DNA of 11,927 nt from an uncultured Alphaproteobacteria bacterium (lineage in GTDB: Bacteria; Pseudomonadota; Alphaproteobacteria; Sphingomonadales; Sphingomonadaceae). The notes beneath the pieces were generated by a model, which searched no databases, was not told the origin of the DNA, and saw only the letters and a list, made by a program, of their open reading frames with translations. The stretch lies in NCBI GenBank assembly GCA_903939555.1, contig CAJAHV010000426.1, positions 1 through 11,927 on the forward strand, read 5' to 3'. Positions within the stretch are counted from its first letter, which is position 1. Every line of letters starts with the position of its first letter. This document shows, piece by piece, positions 6,851 through 11,927 of the stretch. The position numbers and the translations under genes are program-made.

Positions 6851-7632
6851 ACCTCACGACGCGACGGGGCCTGATCGGCTTTGGCGGCGCTGCGGCCGGT
6901 GGCCTGCTGCTGTCGGGCTGCGACGCGGTGGTCGGCAATGCCAAGCTGAAAGCCGTGGCGCAATCAGCCGAGGCCGCGACGCTGCGTTGGCAGCGCCTGA
7001 TCGGCCGCAACGGCCTGGCGCCGGAATTCAGCGCCGCCGACCTGTCGCCCAACTTCAAGGTCAACGGCACCCGGGAACCGATGGAGCCTGAATATCAGGC
7101 GATGAAGGCTGAAAATTTCGCCAATTGGACGCTCGCCATCACCGGCCTTGTCAACAACCCGATGGCGTTGAGTCTGGCGCAGCTGAGATCACTGCCGGCG
7201 CGTACCCAGATCACCCGCCACGATTGTGTCGAAGGCTGGAGCGCCATCGGCCAATGGACCGGCCCGCAATTGGGCACCCTGCTCAAGGCCGCAGGCCTGA
7301 AGACCAATGCCCGCTATATCGTCTTGCGCTGCGCCGACAATTACGGCGGGCAAGTGTCGAAGGGCGGCGCGCAATCGACCTCGCGCTATTACGAGAGCAT
7401 CGACCTCGTCGACGCTTTCCACCCCCAGACCATTCTCGCCCACAGCATGAACGGCAGCCCCCTGTCGGTCGGCCATGGCGCCCCCATCCGCCTGCGTGTC
7501 GAACGCCAATTGGGTTACAAGCACGCCAAATATGTCATGCAGATCGACGTCGTCAGCAGCCTCGCCGGCTATGGCAGCGGCCATGGCGGCTATTGGGAAG
7601 ACCGTGGTTACGAATGGTATGCGGGGATCTGA
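6847..7632 (+). CDS. Sulfite-oxidase-fold molybdopterin oxidoreductase with Tat/lipoprotein signal
   Basis: A periplasmic molybdenum enzyme of 261 residues related to the sulfite oxidase/MsrP (YedY) superfamily. The N-terminus TTRRGLIGFGGAAAGG has a twin-arginine at 6-7, as expected for export of a folded cofactor enzyme, and runs into a lipobox LLSGC with Cys25 as the likely lipidated residue and Asp at +2. Cys127 in RHDCVEGWS is the expected thiolate ligand to Mo. The IRLRVERQLGYKHAKYV segment matches the family's pterin-binding C-terminal part, and the C-terminus is rich in Gly, Tyr and Trp. It lacks the dimerisation domain of true sulfite oxidases. Translational coupling to a membrane cytochrome b suggests electrons go to or come from quinone. 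The substrate is unknown; sulfite, sulfoxides or protein methionine sulfoxide are guesses. Confidence 0.9.
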   Translation: MNLTTRRGLIGFGGAAAGGLLLSGCDAVVGNAKLKAVAQSAEAATLRWQRLIGRNGLAPEFSAADLSPNFKVNGTREPMEPEYQAMKAENFANWTLAITGLVNNPMALSLAQLRSLPARTQITRHDCVEGWSAIGQWTGPQLGTLLKAAGLKTNARYIVLRCADNYGGQVSKGGAQSTSRYYESIDLVDAFHPQTILAHSMNGSPLSVGHGAPIRLRVERQLGYKHAKYVMQIDVVSSLAGYGSGHGGYWEDRGYEWYAGI

Positions 7633-7647
7633 AGCAATTTCCAATCA

Positions 7648-7673
7648 ACCCGGGGGCCCATCATCACCCGGGT
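7648..7673. terminator. Inverted repeat between convergent Mo-oxidoreductase and ssb (weak terminator candidate)
   Basis: ACCCGGG (7648-7654) and CCCGGGT (7667-7673) are perfect complements around a 12-base loop, directly abutting the ssb stop codon in the 41-base convergent gap. No T-run follows on either strand, so any terminator function is tentative. Confidence 0.3.
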
Positions 7674-8195
7674 CTAGAACGGCACATCGTCGTTGAGATC
7701 ATCATCGAACGCCGCCGGGCGCTTGGCGGCACCACCAAAATTGTTGCCCCCGGCCGGCGCGCCATAATCATCGCCGCCGCCATAGCCGCCCCGGTCGCCA
7801 CCGCCGCTCGCGTTGCCGCCGCCGCCCATGTTGCCACCGCCGCCATCACGGCCGCCGATCAAGGTCAATTCACCCTTGAACGGACCGACAACGATTTCGG
7901 TCGTGTAGCGATCGGCGCCGCTCTGATCCTGCCATTTGCGCGTGGTGAGAGCGCCTTCGATGTAAACTTCGCTGCCCTTGCGAAGATATTGCATCGCCAC
8001 CTTGCCGATATTTTCGTTGCGAATGACGATGTTATGCCATTCGGTCTTTTCCTTGCGCTCACCGCTCTGCTTGTCGCGCCAGGTTTCCGATGTCGCCATG
8101 GTGAAGTTGACCACCGAGCCGCCATTGGCAAAGCTTTTCGATTCCGGATCCTTGCCCAGTCGCCCGACCAGAATCACCTTGTTCACGCCTGCCAT
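7674..8195 (-). CDS. ssb: Single-stranded DNA-binding protein
   Basis: Binds and protects single-stranded DNA in replication, repair and recombination, normally as a homotetramer. The 173-residue protein has an N-terminal OB fold (about 1-112) beginning MAGVNKVILVGRLGKDPE, with conserved TEWHNIVI and GSEVYIEGALTTRKW segments. A glycine-rich flexible linker (about 115-160) follows, and the acidic tip DDDLNDDVPF, which recruits partner proteins, is intact. Its length matches alphaproteobacterial SSB. AGGAG at 8206-8210, ten bases upstream of the ATG, supports the start. A GATAAG -10-like box lies a little further upstream, with a poor -35. It converges on the Mo-oxidoreductase gene. uvrA, often next to ssb, is not adjacent here. 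Confidence 0.97.
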   Translation of the reverse strand: MAGVNKVILVGRLGKDPESKSFANGGSVVNFTMATSETWRDKQSGERKEKTEWHNIVIRNENIGKVAMQYLRKGSEVYIEGALTTRKWQDQSGADRYTTEIVVGPFKGELTLIGGRDGGGGNMGGGGNASGGGDRGGYGGGDDYGAPAGGNNFGGAAKRPAAFDDDLNDDVPF

Positions 8196-8252
8196 GATCC
8201 GAATTCTCCTCTTTCATTCTTCTTATCGGGCGACAGGGCCGCCCGCAACGTC

Positions 8253-8402
8253 ATGCCTTGCCAAAATGGTGGATATCGGGAACTGGCTCGCGCCACCGCG
8301 ATCTGGCGCACACCGGTACTGGTGCTGGCGCGGGAGTCGTGGCTGGCGCTGGCGCTCGGCCTGCATCTGGTGCTGATGATCCTGCCCGGCGGGCCGGGTT
8401 GA
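8253..8402 (+). CDS. Candidate small hydrophobic protein (49 aa), unknown function
   Basis: This short frame fills most of the gap between ssb, from which it is divergent, and rmuC, whose stop lies three bases beyond its own. It would encode 49 residues: a basic front half (YRELARATAIWRTPVLVLAR) followed by a hydrophobic stretch (WLALALGLHLVLMILPG) and a C-terminal GGPG. About three quarters of codons end in G or C, similar to real genes here, with a clear G/C third-position rhythm from codon 10 on. Against it, there is no good ribosome binding site (only AGGGC about 13 bases upstream) and the first codons have weaker bias. It may be a single-pass or membrane-associated peptide, or chance. 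I do not recognise it. Confidence 0.33.
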   Translation: MPCQNGGYRELARATAIWRTPVLVLARESWLALALGLHLVLMILPGGPG

Positions 8403-8405
8403 GCC

Positions 8406-9866
8406 TTATTCCGCCGCGTCCGCCGCCGGCAGCGCCGCCACCGCCATATCCGCGGTATTCGGCAGCATCGGCACCTGGACGACAGGCGCCAGATCGACAA
8501 GATCTTCCAGCCCGGTCGCTGCACCCATGTCCTTCAGCTTGCGCGCCCGGCCGACGACCCGCGAATCGACTTGGCCGACCAGCGTGTTCCAATTGCCGAC
8601 CGCCGCCTCCAGCGCCTTTTGCACCTTGTTGAAATTGCCCCCCATGATGCGGATCGAATCATACAGGTCGCGGCCCAGCTTGGCGATTTCGGCAGCTTCC
8701 TTGGCCAGCCGCGCCTGGTCGCGCAGCGCGCCGACGGTGCGCGCCACAGCGACAAGGTTGACCGGCCCGGCCAGCACCACCTGCCGCTTGAAGAAATCGT
8801 TCATCAAGGTGCGGTCGTGTTCGAGCGCCGCGCCAAGAAAATTTTCGCCCGGCACGAACAGCACGACAAATTCCACCGCATTGCCGACAGCCTTGGCATA
8901 ATCCTTCTTGGCCAGCCCGTCGGCGTGGGTGCGCACGGCGCGGGCATGGGCGGCAAGATAGGTCTGCCGCGTCGCTCCGTCCTCCGCCTCGGCCGCCGAG
9001 ACATAGGCATCGATCGAACATTTCACATCGACGACCAGCACGCGCCCGCCGGGCAGGTTGATCTTGAAATCGGGTCGCTGCTTGCCGTCCTCGCCATCGA
9101 CCGACCATTGCGCCTCGAAATCGATGCCCTCCACCAGCCCGGCGGCTTCGAGCACATTGCGGCACTGTTCCTCGCCCCAGCGCCCGGCGACCTTGCCCGA
9201 TGAACGCAGCGCGGTTTCCAGCTTGGCCGCCGCCCCCGACACGCGTTCCTGGCCCAGCACGACACCGGCCAGCTGTTGCTTGAGGCTGCCATAGGCTTCG
9301 GTCCGTGCCGCTTCGACTTCACCGAGCCGGGTTTCATATTTGACCAGCGTTTCCCTGACCGGCGCGATCAACTCGGCAAGCTGGTTGCGATTGGCCTCCA
9401 GCCCGGCGCCGGCGGCTTCGCGCTGCCGCGTCATCAATTGCTCGGCGCTTTCGGCGAGCCGCGCCTGCGCGCCTTCCAGCGCCTTGGTGGCCAGCGCCTG
9501 AAAGGTTTCGACGGTACGCGCCACTTCGGCGGCATGGGCACGGTCGCGCTCGGCCTGCTGGGCGGTAAGCGCGCTCAAGGCGCCGGCCAGCCGTTCGCGC
9601 TCGGCCTCGGCGCTGCGCAATTCCTCGTTGCGGCGGCCCAGCATCAGCACTTCGGCGGCGTGCCGGCCGCGTTCCTCGCGCTGGCGGCTGACTTCGGCGG
9701 CAAGTTCGGCTGCTTCGCCGCGCGCCGCGTCACGATCGGCCTGCGCTGCCTGCAACGGCCGCCCCCACAACAGCCAACCGAGCAGCAAGGCCGTCCCCAG
9801 CGCGATGGCGGCAGCGATCAGCACTTCGGTCAAACCCGGTCTCCCAGCGGAACGTTGCACGAACAT
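8406..9866 (-). CDS. rmuC: DNA recombination protein RmuC homologue
   Basis: RmuC is a membrane-anchored, coiled-coil protein with a predicted PD-(D/E)xK nuclease fold; in E. coli it limits inversions at short inverted repeats. From the ATG at 9866 it has 486 residues: an N-terminal membrane helix (LIAAAIALGTALLLGWLLW), a long coiled coil (about 40-230, rich in Ala, Glu and Arg), then the nuclease-like core. There PDFKINLPGG (Asp266) and VLVVDVKCS (Asp280, Lys282) give the D...DxK pattern. The C-terminal NLVAVARTVGALRDQARL and GNFNKVQKALEAAVGNWNTLVGQ segments are characteristic. The ATG lacks a ribosome binding site; a TTG at 9833 has GGGAG seven bases upstream and starts just before the membrane helix, so the protein may be 475 residues. 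Upstream extension to 9974 would overlap the peptidase gene and is unlikely. Confidence 0.93.
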   Translation of the reverse strand: MFVQRSAGRPGLTEVLIAAAIALGTALLLGWLLWGRPLQAAQADRDAARGEAAELAAEVSRQREERGRHAAEVLMLGRRNEELRSAEAERERLAGALSALTAQQAERDRAHAAEVARTVETFQALATKALEGAQARLAESAEQLMTRQREAAGAGLEANRNQLAELIAPVRETLVKYETRLGEVEAARTEAYGSLKQQLAGVVLGQERVSGAAAKLETALRSSGKVAGRWGEEQCRNVLEAAGLVEGIDFEAQWSVDGEDGKQRPDFKINLPGGRVLVVDVKCSIDAYVSAAEAEDGATRQTYLAAHARAVRTHADGLAKKDYAKAVGNAVEFVVLFVPGENFLGAALEHDRTLMNDFFKRQVVLAGPVNLVAVARTVGALRDQARLAKEAAEIAKLGRDLYDSIRIMGGNFNKVQKALEAAVGNWNTLVGQVDSRVVGRARKLKDMGAATGLEDLVDLAPVVQVPMLPNTADMAVAALPAADAAE

Positions 9867-9934
9867 TAGGCGAGGTGGCGCTCGGGTGAAAGGGCGATCT
9901 TGCCAAGCGCGGCAAAAGCACCACTGATGGCGAC

Positions 9935-11554
9935 ATGCGTATCCTTGGCTTGCCTGCAATCGCCCTCCCCGCAATCGCCTTCCTGCTGGCGGCCGCCGCG
10001 CCGCCGCCGATTTCGGCCGCGCGCATCAAGGCCGATGTCGAAACCCTGGCGTCCGACGCCTTTGCCGGGCGCGGCCCGGGAGAAGCCGGCGAGACCAGGA
10101 CAATCGAATTCCTGCAACAGGCCATGGCGGCCGCCGGCCTGCAACCCGGTGGCCCGCAGGACAGTTGGCAGCAGGCCGTGCCGCTCGTCCGGCTCGACCG
10201 GCAACCCGGCGCACGACTGGCGCTCACTTTTGGCGGCAAGACCTATGCGTTGCAGCCCGGCCAGGACGTGACACTGGCGCTGCGCAACCCCGGCGTTACC
10301 ACGCTCACCGATTTGCCGCTGGTCTTTGCCGGCTTCGGCATCTTCGGCAATGGCTATGATGCCTATCGCGGTGTCGACATGCGCGGCAAGATCGCCATTG
10401 TCCTTGCCAATGATCCCGATTTCGAAGCGGGTCGCGATCTGGGCTTCGAAGGCCGGCGGCTGGTTGTCGCCGGGCGGGTCGGTTCCAAATTCGAAGCCGC
10501 CGCACGCGCCGGGGCGGCGGGCATACTGGTCATCCATGAAGATGCCGCCGCCAGCTATCCCTGGCTGCAGGTCGCGAGCGGCGACGCGCTGCCGGCGATG
10601 GTGCCGGCACCGCTCGCCCCCTCGCCGCTGGCTTTCAGCGGCTGGCTGCCGCTGCGGCTGGGCACCGAAGTGCTTGGCAGCACCGGCCTGTCGCTCGCCG
10701 ATGCCAAGGCGCGCGCCCGCGTGCCGGGCTTTGTCGCCATGCCATTGCCCGGGGCCACCTTGTCGGTGCATGGCGACGTGACGGCGACACCGCTGACCAG
10801 CCACAATGTCATCGGCATTCTGCCCGGCGCGTCGCAGCCGCAGCAAGTCGTGCTTTACGGCGCCCATTGGGATGCAAACGGCCGCAACGGTCCCGATGCG
10901 ACCGGCGATGCGATCCGCAACGGCGCCATCGACAATGCCACCGGCACCGCCGAACTGATCGAAGTGGCGCGCGCCTTTGCCAGCGGGCCGCGCCCGGCGC
11001 GATCGGTGGTCTTTGCCGCCTGGACGGCCGAGGAAAAAGGCCTGCTCGGCGCCGACTATTACGCCGCCCACCCGGTGCAGCCGCTGGCGCAGGTCGTGGC
11101 TGTCATCAACCTCGATCCGCATGTCGTGCTGCCGGCGGCGCGCAATATCGAACTCGTCGGCGGCGGCCGTACCGGGCTGGAGGATGATCTGCGCGCTGCG
11201 GCTGCCACGCTGGGTCTTGCGCTCACCGATGAACCCGACCCCGAAGCCGGCTGGTATTTCCGGTCCGACCATTACCCCTTTGCCCGCCGCGGCGTGCCGG
11301 CGCTGTCATTCCGCGCCGGGCGCGATCTTGTCGAAGGCGGCACGGCGGCCGGTTCAGCGCTGGTCCGCGCCTATAACGCCAGCCGCTATCATCAACCGAG
11401 CGACCAGTTCAGCCCCGGCTGGACCTTCGCCGGGACCGCGCAGGAAGCCGGTGTCGCCTATCTGGTCGGGCGCAAACTCGCCGATGGCAACGACTGGCCG
11501 CTGTGGAACGCGGGCAATGAATATGCACCGCTGCGTGCGCCAAAGGCGCCCTGA
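9935..11554 (+). CDS. Secreted M28-family zinc metallopeptidase with PA-like domain
   Basis: A 539-residue exported peptidase of the M28 (aminopeptidase) family. The signal peptide spans about residues 1-28 (MRILGLPAIALPAIAFLLAAA, cleavage near ISA). A substrate-capping, PA-like insertion lies about 130-270, with KIAIVLAND and AAARAGAAGILVIHE strands typical of PA domains. The catalytic part carries the expected dinuclear zinc ligands: His311 and Asp313 (GAHWD), Asp333 (GAIDNATG), the Glu366-Glu367 pair (general base and ligand, AEEKG), Asp394 (INLDPH) and His446 (SDHYPF). All are intact, so it should be active, probably as a periplasmic aminopeptidase or dipeptidase. The exact specificity is unknown. 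The start has only a weak GATGG five bases upstream. It is divergent from rmuC (68-base spacer) and converges on a lipoprotein gene 35 bases away. Confidence 0.92.
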   Translation: MRILGLPAIALPAIAFLLAAAAPPPISAARIKADVETLASDAFAGRGPGEAGETRTIEFLQQAMAAAGLQPGGPQDSWQQAVPLVRLDRQPGARLALTFGGKTYALQPGQDVTLALRNPGVTTLTDLPLVFAGFGIFGNGYDAYRGVDMRGKIAIVLANDPDFEAGRDLGFEGRRLVVAGRVGSKFEAAARAGAAGILVIHEDAAASYPWLQVASGDALPAMVPAPLAPSPLAFSGWLPLRLGTEVLGSTGLSLADAKARARVPGFVAMPLPGATLSVHGDVTATPLTSHNVIGILPGASQPQQVVLYGAHWDANGRNGPDATGDAIRNGAIDNATGTAELIEVARAFASGPRPARSVVFAAWTAEEKGLLGADYYAAHPVQPLAQVVAVINLDPHVVLPAARNIELVGGGRTGLEDDLRAAAATLGLALTDEPDPEAGWYFRSDHYPFARRGVPALSFRAGRDLVEGGTAAGSALVRAYNASRYHQPSDQFSPGWTFAGTAQEAGVAYLVGRKLADGNDWPLWNAGNEYAPLRAPKAP

Positions 11555-11589
11555 CATACGCGCCAGCGGCGCCATGAAACGCGCGCCCG

Positions 11590-11927
11590 CTATCGTGCGA
11601 TCAGGCCCAGGCACGTCCCCGGCTCGATACGGCTGCCGTCGGGCTTGCGCGCTGCGGCGCCATTGACCGCCAGCCTGCCGCCAGCCGGGTAGAAATAGAC
11701 ATCGAGCACACAGGCCGGGCGCACGAATTGCAACTGGCGCGCCGCGCCTTCGCTGCGATCGAGCGCGGCCGGACCGAGCAGCGCCAGCACGGCAGCCACA
11801 TCGCGGCCCTGCAGCCGCGCGAGCCCCGGTGACACCGCCGCCGGGGCTGCGGGGCGCGGCGCCGGCAACCCAACCGGCGGCGCCGATGGAGCGCACGCCG
11901 ACAGCAGCACCAGAGTGGGCAAGGCAA
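11590..11927 (-). CDS. Putative small lipoprotein of unknown function (N-terminus beyond window edge)
   Basis: The frame is open from the window's right edge to a TAG at 11590-11592, giving about 112 visible residues. The visible N-terminus, ALPTLVLLSAC, is the end of a signal peptide with a lipobox, so the mature protein should be lipid-anchored at the cysteine. The true start must lie outside the window, as only a few signal residues are visible. After a proline/alanine-rich linker comes a compact domain of roughly 75 residues: LARLQGRDVAAVLALLGPA, a basic LQFVRPACVLDVYFYP segment, and a C-terminal PGTCLGLIAR. Two mature cysteines could form a disulfide. The LGxxxxxVxxLLGxP-like opening loosely resembles SmpA/BamE-type folds, but I do not claim that assignment. 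It converges on the peptidase gene. Confidence 0.75.
   Translation of the reverse strand, partial: ALPTLVLLSACAPSAPPVGLPAPRPAAPAAVSPGLARLQGRDVAAVLALLGPAALDRSEGAARQLQFVRPACVLDVYFYPAGGRLAVNGAAARKPDGSRIEPGTCLGLIAR

Noticed and set aside
7720..7860. Repetitive GCC/CCG-rich stretch that resembles a tandem repeat.
   Set aside because: It is the reverse strand of the glycine-rich linker of SSB, a normal low-complexity coding region.
8182..8250. TTGCGG with GATAAG 15 bases downstream, read on the minus strand, as an ssb promoter.
   Set aside because: The spacing is short and both boxes match consensus poorly, so it is mentioned only in the ssb entry.
7125..8402. A 425-codon plus-strand frame running through the Mo-oxidoreductase, antisense to ssb and into the gap.
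   Set aside because: The first part is out of frame with a clear Mo enzyme and the middle is antisense to an unmistakable ssb. Only its last 49 codons, in the gap, could be an independent gene, reported separately.
9867..9934. Possible promoter boxes in the rmuC/peptidase spacer (TTGCAC, TTGCCA).
   Set aside because: No acceptable -10 box lies 16-18 bases downstream of either, so I do not call a promoter.
9866..11272. A 468-codon open frame on the minus strand opposite the M28 peptidase.
   Set aside because: The peptidase frame carries all zinc ligands and a signal peptide; the antisense product has no recognisable motif and has shadow-like composition.

Overview
This window looks like a chromosomal stretch from a GC-rich alphaproteobacterium, most likely a sphingomonad (order Sphingomonadales). 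The evidence is a Caulobacter/Sphingomonas-style TonB-dependent receptor with the CRSTLT...GCVP cysteine pair, an OlsB-type ornithine acyltransferase, strong G/C bias at third codon positions, and dense, short-spaced gene packing. The placement is inferred from protein character only. There is no rRNA or tRNA gene, CRISPR array, insertion sequence or other obvious mobile element. I see no undescribed multi-gene defence or biosynthetic system; this reads as core envelope, redox and housekeeping content.

Layout, left to right. At 1-1619 (minus) lies the N-terminal 539 residues of a TonB-dependent outer-membrane receptor, cut by the window edge. A 231-base divergent spacer follows, then an AmpG-like MFS permease (1851-3176, plus), which may be translated from a leaderless mRNA. 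Next come olsB (3260-4105, plus), for the first step of ornithine lipid synthesis, and a cytoplasmic FrnE/DsbA-like oxidoreductase with a CPWC motif (4160-4810, plus). A CorA-type divalent metal channel converges on it (4824-5801, minus).

Across a 179-base divergent spacer with two palindromic elements starts a two-gene operon (5981-7632, plus): a di-haem cytochrome b561-type membrane protein and, overlapping it by four bases, a sulfite-oxidase-fold molybdopterin oxidoreductase with a combined Tat and lipoprotein signal. Together they probably form a membrane-anchored periplasmic redox module of unknown substrate. ssb converges on this operon (7674-8195, minus). The 210-base gap between ssb and rmuC holds one candidate 49-residue hydrophobic protein. 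rmuC (8406-9866, minus) is divergent from a secreted M28 zinc peptidase with an inserted PA-like region (9935-11554, plus). A small cysteine-containing lipoprotein of unknown function, cut at its 5' end by the window edge, closes the window (11590-11927, minus).

Functionally, the left half concerns the cell envelope: outer-membrane uptake, muropeptide-type import, membrane lipid synthesis and metal transport. The centre is a periplasmic electron-transfer pair, and the right half combines DNA maintenance (ssb, rmuC) with secreted peptide hydrolysis. Apart from the cytochrome/Mo-enzyme pair, no genes are translationally coupled. Most of the long antisense reading frames here are by-products of the GC-rich codon pattern.
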